Assembly: GCA_016869215.1 (NCBI GenBank) | Contig: VGEP01000036.1 | Coordinates: 1-45,685 of the forward strand | DNA length: 45,685 bases | Direction: 5' to 3' | Source: Alphaproteobacteria bacterium | Lineage (GTDB): Bacteria; Pseudomonadota; Alphaproteobacteria; Rhizobiales; Xanthobacteraceae | Shown here: positions 8,504 to 16,851 of the stretch, piece by piece | Numbering within the stretch: position 1 is the first letter of the stretch | Layout: each line of letters starts with the position of its first letter | Program-made: the position numbers and the translations under genes | Notes under the pieces: generated by a model | The model's input: only the letters and a program-made list of their open reading frames with translations | Told to the model about the DNA's origin: nothing | Databases searched by the model: none

Positions 8504-9550
8504 ATGGACGGCAAGGCTATCAGAATGGCCATGATGGGGTGCAGAATTCCAGTTGCCGGAATTGCGTCGATCTTGCTTGTGGCAACGGCGGCACCGCCGA
8601 GCGCCGCGGCGCAGGGCAGCCACGACGCTTTGATCGCCAAACACGCCGCTGCGCACGGAATTCCGGAGTCGCTTGTGCGGCGCGTCATCCACATCGAGAG
8701 CCGCGGCAATCCGCGTGCGGTCAGCAAGGGCAACTACGGCCTGATGCAGATCCGGCTCGGCACCGCGCGCGCGATGGGATACCGCGGCGACGCCAACGGC
8801 TTGCTCGACGCCGACACCAACATGACCTACGCGGTGAAGTATCTCGCCGGCGCGTATCGCACGGGCGGGTGCAACGCGGAGCGCGCGATCCGCAACTATC
8901 AAAAAGGCTATCACGGCGTGAGGCGGTACAACTGCGCGACGCCCCAGCCGGCGCGGACCGCCGTCGCGTCCGCCGCGCCTGCGGTCGTGCCGGTGCAGCA
9001 GACCGCGACCAACGGCACAGCGTTGGTCGAGGCCGCGTTCGAAGTGCTCAAGCCGCGTGTCGTGCAGACAGTTGCGGTTTCGCGGCGCGACTTGCGGCCG
9101 TTGCCGGCGGCCAAGGTCGCAACGGTAAATCCGAGAGCCGTAACATCGCCGCCGCTTCCTGTCGCAAGGCCAAGACCGGTCGCCGCCCCCGCGGTCGCTG
9201 CTGCCTCGGCGCCCGAACCGGCGGCTCTTGCCGTGCAGGCGCCCGCCGCTGTGGCGCCATCTGCGCCTGCGGCTCAGGCGTCTGCCCGTCCCGATGCCGC
9301 GCCTGTGCCGCTGCCGCCCGTGAAGATCGCGCGCCTTGACCCAGCGCCGGGCAACGACACCGACAGCGTGCGCGCGGCCAAACCCGATCGCAAGGCCGAG
9401 CGCAAGAGCCAGCGCAAGCCCGCGCGCACCGCCGTGACGGCCGGCTCGAACCCGGCGAGCGAACTCGTGGCACTGGTCAAGAAGCTCGTGACGCCGGACA
9501 AGCGGTCGCGTGCACGCGTGCAGCGGTTCGACCAGCACACTCAGAACTGA
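8504..9550 (+). CDS. Secreted lytic transglycosylase (SLT domain) with Ala/Pro-rich tail
   Basis: Cleaves peptidoglycan glycan strands in the periplasm, giving 1,6-anhydro ends. The N-terminus is a signal peptide (basic start, then IPVAGIASILLVATAAPPSA). The goose-lysozyme-like domain spans about residues 40-150, with the catalytic Glu65 in VIHIESRGNPRAVSKGNYG and the GLMQI motif, then ANMTYAVKYL-type helices and NYQKGYHG. From about residue 155 the protein is a low-complexity Ala/Pro/Val linker ending in a very basic Lys/Arg segment, likely to reach or bind the wall. Start choice is uncertain: ATG at 8504 or 8525, and both leave a signal peptide. It diverges from the dehydrogenase gene and stands alone on its strand. 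Confidence 0.88.
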   Translation: MDGKAIRMAMMGCRIPVAGIASILLVATAAPPSAAAQGSHDALIAKHAAAHGIPESLVRRVIHIESRGNPRAVSKGNYGLMQIRLGTARAMGYRGDANGLLDADTNMTYAVKYLAGAYRTGGCNAERAIRNYQKGYHGVRRYNCATPQPARTAVASAAPAVVPVQQTATNGTALVEAAFEVLKPRVVQTVAVSRRDLRPLPAAKVATVNPRAVTSPPLPVARPRPVAAPAVAAASAPEPAALAVQAPAAVAPSAPAAQASARPDAAPVPLPPVKIARLDPAPGNDTDSVRAAKPDRKAERKSQRKPARTAVTAGSNPASELVALVKKLVTPDKRSRARVQRFDQHTQN

Positions 9551-9555
9551 GCTTG

Positions 9556-9658
9556 GAGCCACTCCGGCTTTGATGGAATCAAAGCCGGGGCTCTAGCTCT
9601 ATATTTTGACGCGTTTTCTTGACGCGAACCGGTATCCACTTCGCTCGAAACCGCTCTA
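9556..9658. repeat. RIME-like intergenic repeat, copy A
   Basis: A left palindrome (GGCTTTGATGGAATCAAAGCC) is followed by a right module containing TTTTGACGCGTTTTCTTGAC and GAACCGGTATCCACTTCGCT. The same two modules occur at 33009-33115, and the right module alone at 31396-31451. The element supplies the stop codon of the NTF2-like gene (9656-9658). Confidence 0.8.
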
Positions 9659-10186
9659 AGCCTTCGGTGCGTATTCCTTGAGCGCGGCTCGGAGAAGCTC
9701 CCGTGCGGGCTCCGTGCCGTCGAGCGAGCGCGTGGTGCGCCGCTTGATTTTCCAGCCCTGGCCGGTGCGGACGAGCTCCCAGCGGTTTGCCGCAACGCGA
9801 TGGATGCGGAAGCCTTTGGTGACGCCGTGGTTTGGGACCTCGTGCGGCTCGGCGGTCGGATGAGGTGTGAGGATTTGCAGGTAGGACGTCGCGACCGCCT
9901 CGTCTCCGTTGAGCTCGATACGCGGCAGTCCGCAGAAATGCGCGAGCCCGCCCGCGATCGCGGCCTTGTGGCCCGGCGTGGTCTGGATCGCGGCGATGGA
10001 TTCGTTGCCCTCGGCCGCCTTGCCGCCGCCGAGGTCGATGACGCCGTCGGCGACATACGACGTGCGCGTGTAGTAGTCGGCACCGGTGTCGGCGCTCGGC
10101 GGATGGCTCGCAATCACGTTCATGATTTCGAGCCGGTCCTCGATCGCGCGGATGCGGTCCTCGATGGTGCGGTTCGCGTCGGGCAT
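9656..10186 (-). CDS. SnoaL/NTF2-like fold protein
   Basis: A 176-residue cytoplasmic protein with the pattern of the nuclear-transport-factor-2/SnoaL superfamily. An N-terminal helix (IEDRIRAIEDRLEIMNVIAS) is followed by an acidic YYTRTSYVADGVIDLGGG strand region, a helix with HFCGLPRIELNGDEA and a final strand RTGQGWKIKRRTTRSL. Members are cyclases, dehydratases, isomerases or ligand-binding proteins, and the substrate cannot be inferred. The ATG at 10186 is chosen because GAGGAG lies 6 bases upstream; an in-frame ATG at 10204 lies before that site. The stop codon falls in an intergenic repeat. It follows the helicase-type gene on the same strand with a gap of 43 bases. Confidence 0.78.
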   Translation of the reverse strand: MPDANRTIEDRIRAIEDRLEIMNVIASHPPSADTGADYYTRTSYVADGVIDLGGGKAAEGNESIAAIQTTPGHKAAIAGGLAHFCGLPRIELNGDEAVATSYLQILTPHPTAEPHEVPNHGVTKGFRIHRVAANRWELVRTGQGWKIKRRTTRSLDGTEPARELLRAALKEYAPKA

Positions 10187-10229
10187 GTCGGTCTCCTCGG
10201 GCATGTGTGGCCCGCGGAGGCTCCGCCGT

Positions 10230-11339
10230 TCACACCACCAGAGTCAACCGCTTCGCAGCCCGCGTGATGCCGGTGTAGAGCCAGCGCTGCCGGCTTTCCT
10301 GGAATGCGGCCGACTCGTCGAACAGCACCACGTCGTCCCACTGCGAGCCCTGCGCTTTGTGCACGGTCAGCACGTAGCCGTAGTCGAACTCGTCGTAGGG
10401 CTTTCGCATCGGCCATTCGATGCCCTCGATGCCGCCGGTGAAGCACTCGGACCGCACCGACACCTTGATGCCCTTGCCGGCGAAGCCGCCGTCGGGCTGG
10501 ATGCGCATCTTCAGGATGTCGCGGCGGGCCGCCGCGCGCTCCTTGACCGACCAAAGCCCGCCGTTGAACAGACCCTTGCGTTTGTTGTTGCGCAGGCAGA
10601 CCAGCTTGTCGCCGGCAGCGGGCAACTCGCCCTCAAAGCCGCGGCGCAGCCGCATGCGTGCGTTGTAGGCGCGGCGGGTGGCGTTGCGGCCGACCAGCAC
10701 CTGATCGGCCTCCACCACGCGCGCGCCGTCGAGGTCCTCGCGCGCGACGATCTCGCTCTCGCCGTAGCGGCCCGGCTCGAGTTCGCGGCCGGCTCGCACG
10801 TCCATCGACAGCCGCACGATCGGGTTGTCCTCGGCTTGCCGGTGGACCTCGGTCAGCATGGCGTCGGGATCGGCGGCGGTGAAGAAGCCGCCGCCCTGGA
10901 CCGGCGGAAGCTGCGCGGGGTCGCCCAGCACCAGCACCGGCACGCCGAACGACAAGAGGTCGCGGCCCAGCTCGGCGTCGACCATCGAACACTCGTCGAT
11001 GACGATCAGCGCGGCCTTCGACGCGGGCGCATCGTCCCACAGATCGAAGCTCGGAATTTCCTCGCCGCTTTCGCGCGGCCTGTAGATCAGGCTGTGGATG
11101 GTGGAGGCGCGCTCGCAGCCCTTGCTGCGCATCACCAGCGCGGCCTTGCCGGTGAAGGCGGCAAACAGCACCTTGCCGTCGGCGTCCTCGGCGATCCGGC
11201 GGGCCAGTGTGGTCTTGCCTGTGCCGGCAAATCCGAACAGCCGGAACACCTGCGGCGTGCCGCCCTGGCCGGGCTTGTCCTTGAGCCAGTTCGCGACGGC
11301 CTTCAGGGCTTCGTCCTGGTGCGGGGTGAACACGGTCAT
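10230..11339 (-). CDS. SF1B DNA helicase, RecD/Dda-like
   Basis: A 369-residue ATP-dependent 5'-3' DNA helicase. Motifs in order: I/Walker A GFAGTGKTTLARRI (about residue 35-48), Ia AAFTGKAALVMR, II/Walker B ALIVIDECSMVD, III LVLGDPAQLPPV, a beta-hairpin/SH3-like insert with RNNKRKGLFNGG, then V VLTVHKAQGSQWDDVVLFDE and VI RWLYTGITRAAKRL. The VHKAQGSQ motif is diagnostic of the RecD family. It lacks the RecBCD-type N-terminal domain, so it resembles stand-alone Dda or short RecD2-like proteins rather than RecD itself. These are core or phage-derived proteins that act on replication or recombination intermediates. It probably has no link to the neighbouring catabolic genes. Confidence 0.92.
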   Translation of the reverse strand: MTVFTPHQDEALKAVANWLKDKPGQGGTPQVFRLFGFAGTGKTTLARRIAEDADGKVLFAAFTGKAALVMRSKGCERASTIHSLIYRPRESGEEIPSFDLWDDAPASKAALIVIDECSMVDAELGRDLLSFGVPVLVLGDPAQLPPVQGGGFFTAADPDAMLTEVHRQAEDNPIVRLSMDVRAGRELEPGRYGESEIVAREDLDGARVVEADQVLVGRNATRRAYNARMRLRRGFEGELPAAGDKLVCLRNNKRKGLFNGGLWSVKERAAARRDILKMRIQPDGGFAGKGIKVSVRSECFTGGIEGIEWPMRKPYDEFDYGYVLTVHKAQGSQWDDVVLFDESAAFQESRQRWLYTGITRAAKRLTLVV

Positions 11340-11438
11340 GGCGAGGGGTTGGCCCGGTGCGGTCGCAGGGCCGCACCATAACGTGAGAACAAAATAAGAA
11401 CAAGTTGGGAGTTGCCGCAGCCGTCGAAGGTCCGTGCG

Positions 11439-11846
11439 TCAGGCGGCGTCGAAATCCGGGCCGGAGTCGGCCTTCAACTTCTTCATGACGCGCTTGAGCG
11501 AGGCCAGTTCGACCTCGATCCGGGCGACCCGCTCGGCGAGGTCGCCGGAGTCGGCTTGCGAATCCACCTTCTCTGCCTGTGTAAATGCCACGCCCAGGTC
11601 CTGGCCGTGACGCCAGATCACGTGCACGCGCAGCGACTGGTCCTTTTGCGGGATGTAGAGGTCGAGTGCGTCGGGAACCGTGACCGAATCCGAAAAGATC
11701 AGCCGCGCACCGTAGGGAGAAATGTCGCGGATCAGGCAGTCGAGCACGCTGCGGCGGTTGTTGAAGTAGACCATGCCGCGCAGAAAACTTTTCTGCCGCA
11801 CGACTCTGCGGCGCTCGGACTGCCTTTGGAGGGTCTCGGTTGCCAT
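11439..11846 (-). CDS. PilZ-domain protein (candidate cyclic-di-GMP receptor)
   Basis: A 135-residue protein made of one PilZ domain and a short tail. The two c-di-GMP-binding motifs are visible: an RxxxR-type ERRRVVRQ at residues about 11-18 and the DxSxxG element IRDISPYGARLIFSD around residue 40. Strands follow (ALDLYIPQKDQSLRVHVIWR, then DLGVAFTQA). The last 45 residues are a heptad-like coiled coil (LAERVARIEVELASLKRVMK). It is a single gene with about 90 bases on each side. The partner or target is unknown. Confidence 0.9.
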   Translation of the reverse strand: MATETLQRQSERRRVVRQKSFLRGMVYFNNRRSVLDCLIRDISPYGARLIFSDSVTVPDALDLYIPQKDQSLRVHVIWRHGQDLGVAFTQAEKVDSQADSGDLAERVARIEVELASLKRVMKKLKADSGPDFDAA

Positions 11847-11937
11847 CGGGAGGATGCTACGCGGCGGGCGTTAACGTCTGATTTACCCGCGGACCAAGTC
11901 CGCGTTGCATGCGCTTAAGCGTTGTGGCGGTGCGCGG

Positions 11938-13011
11938 TCAAGAGGCGGCTGCAACCGGCGCAATGCCCGATGCAGTTTCCACATTCATTGCACGCAGATT
12001 GGGCATGATCTCGGTCCGGAAAAGTTCCAGCGACCGCATCTGTTGCGCGTGTGTGAGCGATCCGAACGCCAGCAGCAGCACGAGATAGTTATGTCCGCAG
12101 CGTTCGGCTTGCGCCGTCAGGATTCTCCTGACGGTGTCCGGGCCGCCGACAACGAGAGTTCCCGCGGCCTTGGCCTGGTCGAAGTCGGCGGCGATGGCTA
12201 TCGGCGGGAACGTCCCGCGCACCTTCCAGAGCCAGGCGAGGTTCTCGAACCAGGTCTCGTGCGCCTTGCGCGCGATGCGGTTGGCCTCGTCGTCGGTGTC
12301 GGCAACGAACATCGCGCGCATGACGCCGACATGCGGCGACTGCACCGGCGAGCCGAACGCCTTCCGCTCGGCCGCATGCGCGGTCCAATTCGCACGGAAC
12401 GTCTGCATGATGCGGATCACGCGGTCGTCGGGGCCGAGCGTGACGCCGTTCATGCCGCGCCGGGCTGCGAACAGCGGGCCGTGGTCGCCGCGCAGCCCGT
12501 ACCAGAACGGCGGGTGCGGCCGCTGCAGCGGCTTGATCACGACCGGCGTGTCCTTGAACGTGAAGCGGTCGCAGGAATAGTCGATGCGGTCGCGGGTGAA
12601 GCCCTGGTACAGCACGTTGAACACATGCTCGAACATTGTGCCCGACTGCTCGAAGTCCTCGCTGAAGGCGTCGAACTCGTGCGGCGAGATTCCGCGCCCG
12701 ACGCCGATGTCGAGTCGGCCGCCGCTGAGGTGGTCGAGCATGCACAGCTCTTCGAGCAGCCGCAGCGGATGATAGAGCGGCAGCAGATAGAGCAGCGTGC
12801 CGAGCCGGATGCGTGAGGTCTCGCGCGCGGCGGCGGCGAGGAACACGCTCGGCGACGGCGTCATCGACAGCGGCGTCGCGTGGTGTTCGGACAGGTGGTA
12901 GCCGTAGAAGTCCGCGGCCTCCAGCGCCTTGATCAGCTCCAGCCGCTCCTCGTAGGTCTTGTGGAGCGGTGCGTCGCTGCCCTCGATGTAATCGAACACC
13001 CCGAACTTCAT
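11938..13011 (-). CDS. LLM-class flavin-dependent oxidoreductase, second copy
   Basis: A 357-residue luciferase-like TIM-barrel protein. Landmarks are FYGYHLSEHHATPLSMTPS, RIRLGTLLYLLPLYHPLRLL, SGGRLDIGVGRGISPHEFD and VVGGPDTVRRILTAQAERCG near the C-terminus. The EHH and GVGRG motifs place the flavin phosphate and isoalloxazine sites. It is only distantly similar to the 5520-6662 protein. A cupin gene lies upstream on the same strand with a gap of 36 bases, so the two may form an operon. The substrate is unknown, and the same fold also includes F420-dependent enzymes. Confidence 0.9.
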   Translation of the reverse strand: MKFGVFDYIEGSDAPLHKTYEERLELIKALEAADFYGYHLSEHHATPLSMTPSPSVFLAAAARETSRIRLGTLLYLLPLYHPLRLLEELCMLDHLSGGRLDIGVGRGISPHEFDAFSEDFEQSGTMFEHVFNVLYQGFTRDRIDYSCDRFTFKDTPVVIKPLQRPHPPFWYGLRGDHGPLFAARRGMNGVTLGPDDRVIRIMQTFRANWTAHAAERKAFGSPVQSPHVGVMRAMFVADTDDEANRIARKAHETWFENLAWLWKVRGTFPPIAIAADFDQAKAAGTLVVGGPDTVRRILTAQAERCGHNYLVLLLAFGSLTHAQQMRSLELFRTEIMPNLRAMNVETASGIAPVAAAS

Positions 13012-13047
13012 GGCGCCTGGCTCCCGTCGTTGCAGGCCGCGGGCCGG

Positions 13048-13470
13048 TCAGTATCCCGGCGGGTTCTTGCGGTAATACTCGGCGTCGTCCGCGCTTTGCT
13101 TGAACTCGGGATTGCCGCGCCATTCGACGTGCCGCGACAGCATGTCGGTGCCGTGGCGCACACGGAACAGCAGGCTGCGCTGCGGGCCGTTGATGTACTC
13201 GTGCACTTCGCCCGGCGGGTGGACGCAGAACGATCCCGGCACGACGTCGACCGTACCCTTCGGCGTGCGCATCTTGCCGCCGCCGGAGAAGCAGAAATAG
13301 ATTTCGGTGCAGTAGGGGTGGCAGTGGTTCGGGCTGATCTGGCCCGGCTCCCAGCACGCGACGGTGTAGTCGCCCGATTGGCCTTCGCCCACGTCAAGCT
13401 CGGCGAGTATCTTCTCGACGTGCTTCTTAGGGTTCCACTCCTGCTCCTTCTGGATGTCGAAAACGTACAT
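13048..13470 (-). CDS. Cupin-domain protein
   Basis: A 140-residue single-domain cupin. Motif 1 is ISPNHCHPYCTEIYFCFSGG (metal-binding His-x-His and Glu). Motif 2 lies in VVPGSFCVHPPGEVHEYIN, ending in the His ligand. Such proteins bind Fe, Mn or Zn and act as oxygenases, isomerases or binding proteins; the double Cys near motif 1 is a minor variation. GGAGGG sits before the ATG at 13470. It lies immediately upstream of the LLM gene and diverges from the GMC gene. A role in oxidation of the same substrate as the LLM enzyme is plausible but inferred. Confidence 0.85.
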   Translation of the reverse strand: MYVFDIQKEQEWNPKKHVEKILAELDVGEGQSGDYTVACWEPGQISPNHCHPYCTEIYFCFSGGGKMRTPKGTVDVVPGSFCVHPPGEVHEYINGPQRSLLFRVRHGTDMLSRHVEWRGNPEFKQSADDAEYYRKNPPGY

Positions 13471-13530
13471 CCCTTGCCCTCCCTGCCACTCTTTCGCAGA
13501 AGCGTTCCACAGGCTTAACTCGTGCGCAAC

Positions 13531-15235
13531 ATGGCAACGGACAAAACGTTCGACTTCATCGTCGTCGGCGCGGGCTCCGCGGGCTGCGTGCTGGCGGCCC
13601 GCCTGAGCGAGCGTACGGACAACCGCGTGCTGCTGATCGAGGCCGGCGAGGACCATCCGCCCGGCAGCGAGCCCCGGGAAATTCTCGATATCTTCGCCGC
13701 CACGGCCTATTCCAACCCGCGGTTCACCTGGCCGCGGACGGTCGCGAAGTTCGGCCCGCGTCCCGGCAACGCGCCGGACGTGCGGCCGCACCGGGTCTAC
13801 AACCAGGGCCGCGTGATCGGCGGCACGTCCTCGATCAACGGCATGGCGGCGCTGCGCGGATTGCCGTCGGATTACGACGGCTGGCATCAACGCGGCGCAG
13901 AGGGCTGGGACTGGCAGAGCGTGCTGCCGCATTTCCTCAAGCTCGAAGCCGACCGCGACTTCGACGGCCCGCTGCACAACAAGTCCGGCCCGGTCCATGT
14001 GCAGCGCTATCCGCGCGAGCGGTGGCCGGGCTTCACCAGCGCCGTGATCGAGGCGGTGGAGCGCACCGGCTGGCGCGACATCCGCGACCAGAACGCGGTG
14101 TTCGCAGACGGCTATGCGCCGGTCGCGCACAGCCACACCGACGACAAGCGCATGGGCGCGGCGTGGTGCTATCTCACGGCCGAGGTGCGGCGCCGGCCGA
14201 ATCTCGCGATCATGGACAGCACGGACGTGCGCCGGATTGTGTTCGAGGGAACGCGCGCGGTCGGCGTCGAAATCGTGCGCGGCGGCGCAGCCCGCGTTAT
14301 CCGGGCACGCGAGATTGTCCTGTCGTCCGGCGCGCTGCGCTCGCCGGCGCTGTTGATGCGCTCCGGCGTCGGCCCCGCGCGCGAACTCGCCGCGCTCGGC
14401 ATCGCCGTCGTCGCCGACCGGCCGGGTGTCGGAAAGCACCTGATGGAGCATCCGGGCGTCAACTTCGGAGCCTTCATGCGAGGCGCGGCTGCCGCGTTCG
14501 CTGCGCCGGCAGATGTTCGCGGGCCTGCGCTGGTCGTCGGGATTTGAAGGCTGCCCGCAGGGCGACATGTATCTCATTCCGAGCAACAAGGCGGCGTGGC
14601 ATTCGATCGGCGAGCAACTCGGCCTGATCATGATCTGGGTCAACCGCTCCTATTCCACCGGGGAGGTGAAGCTTGCCTCCGCCGATCCCGCTGCGCCGCT
14701 CGACATCGACTTCAACATGGCCTCCGACCCGCGCGACATGGAGCGCCTGGTGATTGGCGTGCGGATGATGTGCCGTCTGCAGGCCGATCCCGCGGTCCAG
14801 CAATCGGTCGAGCAGGTGTTCCCGATTAGTCTCAGCGACTGGGCCCGCAAGCTCGCGGTCTATGGCCGGTTCAACGCGACGCAGACCTGGCTCGGTGCCA
14901 AGCTGATGGATTCATCTGCCGCGATCCGGCGCCTCATGATCGAGCGGCTGATCGCCGACGCGCCGACGATCGACGAACTGGCGCACGACGACGGCGCTTG
15001 CCGCGAATGGATCAGCGGCGCGGTGCTCGGACATTGGCATGCTTCGTGTACTTGCCGCATGGGGGCTGCGGACGATCCCGGTGCAGTCACCGATCCATCG
15101 GCGCGGGTCTACGGCGTCGAGGGCCTGCGCGTCGCCGACGCCTCGATCATGCCGATGGTGCCCTGCGCCAACACCAACATCCCCACCATTATGATCGGCG
15201 AGAAGGTCGCGGCGGCGATCCTTGCGGAGCGATGA
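13531..15235 (+). pseudogene. GMC-family FAD oxidoreductase with a single-base frameshift
   Basis: Two frames together give one choline-dehydrogenase-like protein. Frame 1 (13531 to about 14480) holds FIVVGAGSAGCVLAARLSER (FAD Rossmann), YNQGRVIGGTSSINGM and the middle domain to KHLMEHPGVNFGAF. Frame 2, open from before 14480 to 15235, holds LPRSLRRQMFAGLRWSSG, SNKAAWHSIG, and the C-terminal GHWHASCTCRMGAADDPGAV, with LRVADASIMPMVPCANTNIP carrying the active-site Asn. Removing one base near 14480 makes 567 residues, the usual family length. As given, translation would stop after about 340 residues. It could be a real mutation or a base-call error. Family members oxidise alcohols, choline or glucose. 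Confidence 0.85.
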
Positions 15236-15322
15236 CGATTGCCGGTGGCGGGGCTCGTGGTTCCATGACACGCTTGTGCGTGCCCGGCGCCGGTCCGGCA
15301 GCCAAGGAATGCGGGGAGTGAA

Positions 15323-16291
15323 ATGTTCAAGAAGCCGAATTGCCCGGTGATCGCAGTCGAAGAGCACTATTGGGATGCCGAATTGGCCAAGACCTACGTC
15401 GGCGTCGAATCCGGCCGGGCGGGCCCGCAGCAGGAGCGGCTGTACGATCTCGGCGCGCTGCGTATCAAGGAGATGGACGATGCCGGCATCGACGTGCAGG
15501 TGATTTCTCATGGTGCGCCGTCGGCGCAGAAGCTGCCGAAGGACGGCGCGGCGGCGCTGGTGCGCGGCGTCAACGACCGGCTGGCGGCGGCCTGCGCGGC
15601 GAACCCAAAGCGCTTTGCCGCGTTTGCGGCGCTGCCGTCGAACGATCCGGAAGCTGCGGCGGACGAACTCGAGCGCGCGGTGACCAAGCTCGGCATGAAG
15701 GGCGCGATGATGCACGGCCTTTCGGCCGGCGTGTTCCTCGACGACAAGCGGTTCTGGCCGATCTATGCGCGTGCGGAAGCCTTCGACGTGCCGATCTATC
15801 TGCATCCCGGCCTTCCGGACGCGCGCGTGATGGAGGCCTATTACAGCGACTACGCCAAGGAATTTCCGATGGTGGTGCGCGCCGCCTGGGGGTACACGGT
15901 CGAGACCGCGACCACCGCGATCCGCATGGTGCTGTCGGGCGTGTTCGACAAGCACCCGAAGCTCAAGATCGTGCTCGGCCATCTCGGCGAGACGCTGCCG
16001 TTTCTGGTCTGGCGCGTCGACCAGGCCATATCGCGTCCGGGCGCGGCGCGGCCGCTCAGCTTCCGCGATATCTTCTGCGGCAACTTCTGGATCACGACCA
16101 GCGGCAACTTCTCGACGCCCGCGCTGTTGTGCTGCGTCCAGGAGATGGGCGTCGACCGGATATTGTTCGCGATCGATTGGCCGTTCGTCGTCAATCCGCC
16201 GGGCGTGAAATGGATGGAGCAGGTGCCGCTGTGCGATGAGGACAAGGCCAAGATCCTCAGCGGCAACGCCAAGCGCCTGCTGAAGTTGTAG
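15323..16291 (+). CDS. ACMSD-family metal-dependent amidohydrolase/decarboxylase
   Basis: A 322-residue TIM-barrel protein resembling gamma-resorcylate (2,6-dihydroxybenzoate) decarboxylase and aminocarboxymuconate-semialdehyde decarboxylase. Metal and catalytic residues are in place: Glu13 and His15 (VEEHYW), His161 (YLHPGLP), His220 (VLGHLGETLP) and Asp285 (FAIDWPF). Typical helices LVRGVNDRLAAACAANPKRF and FVWRVDQ-like LVWRVDQAI follow. These enzymes use Zn or Mn and decarboxylate aromatic or muconate-type acids without O2. GGGGAG precedes the ATG. It lies 87 bases after the GMC gene on the same strand. A benzoate-type decarboxylase would fit this catabolic region, but it may also be a hydrolase. 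Confidence 0.85.
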   Translation: MFKKPNCPVIAVEEHYWDAELAKTYVGVESGRAGPQQERLYDLGALRIKEMDDAGIDVQVISHGAPSAQKLPKDGAAALVRGVNDRLAAACAANPKRFAAFAALPSNDPEAAADELERAVTKLGMKGAMMHGLSAGVFLDDKRFWPIYARAEAFDVPIYLHPGLPDARVMEAYYSDYAKEFPMVVRAAWGYTVETATTAIRMVLSGVFDKHPKLKIVLGHLGETLPFLVWRVDQAISRPGAARPLSFRDIFCGNFWITTSGNFSTPALLCCVQEMGVDRILFAIDWPFVVNPPGVKWMEQVPLCDEDKAKILSGNAKRLLKL

Positions 16292-16388
16292 CGGCAGAGT
16301 GGCGCGAAGCCAGAGCTGCCGCGCAAGCTTCGCATTGCGCGGCGCGCCGATTGCTCTATTTTCCCGGCTTGCCGCTCGCGTTCGAGTC

Positions 16389-16464
16389 GGGCCCGTAGCT
16401 CAATGGTTAGAGCCGACCGCTCATAACGGTCTGGTTCCAGGTTCGAGTCCTGGCGGGCCCACCA
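16389..16464 (+). tRNA. tRNA with CAU anticodon (probably tRNA-Ile2)
   Basis: A full cloverleaf with encoded CCA: acceptor GGGCCCG pairs with CGGGCCC, anticodon stem GACCG/CGGTC with loop CTCATAA, and a TTCGAGT T-loop. The CAT anticodon fits elongator Met or Ile2 (lysidine-modified). The C4-C5 acceptor pairs and the short D-loop resemble tRNA-Ile2, which needs TilS; Met is the alternative. Confidence 0.9.
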
Positions 16465-16502
16465 ACGCTTCTTCTGGAGAAAAGTCCGCGCCTTCGCCTG
16501 CG

Positions 16503-16817
16503 TCAGGCGCTCTTGCGCACAAGCTTGAGGAACGGCCGCAGCTCGGACGGCATGTCGGGCCGCCTGGCTATCGCTTCGGCGAGCTTGATGTCGTTCTTGG
16601 CTTCGCCGAGCAACCGGACGAAGCCGACATGGGACACCGCCGCGTTCGGGTCGTCGATGATCTTGCGGATGATGTCCGGAATTCCGCGCTCGATCAGGGC
16701 GTCCGTGACCGCCTCGCTGAGCGCCTTGCGGCTGGCCACCGGCCAAAGGTAGTTCTGCGTCCGCGTCTTGACGACCTCGACCAGGTCTTCGTCCGAAAGC
16801 GCGTCGGAATGCTCCCT
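16503..16817 (-). pseudogene. DUF2336-like C-terminal remnant
   Basis: The last 105 or so residues, starting near EHSDALSDEDLVEVVKTRTQ and including SRKALSEAVTDALIERGIPD and VGFVRLLGEAKNDIKLAEAI, resemble the C-terminal helical repeats of DUF2336 proteins, which are normally about 350 residues or more. Upstream of about 16817 the frame turns to Arg/Ser-rich sequence antisense to the Crp/Fnr gene, and no plausible full-length start exists. It is therefore a truncated remnant or a heavily shortened gene. The assignment to DUF2336 rests on pattern memory only and is moderate. Confidence 0.5.
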
Positions 16818-16851
16818 GCTCGCCGGCGACCTGCTCCTGCGCCCGCAGCGC

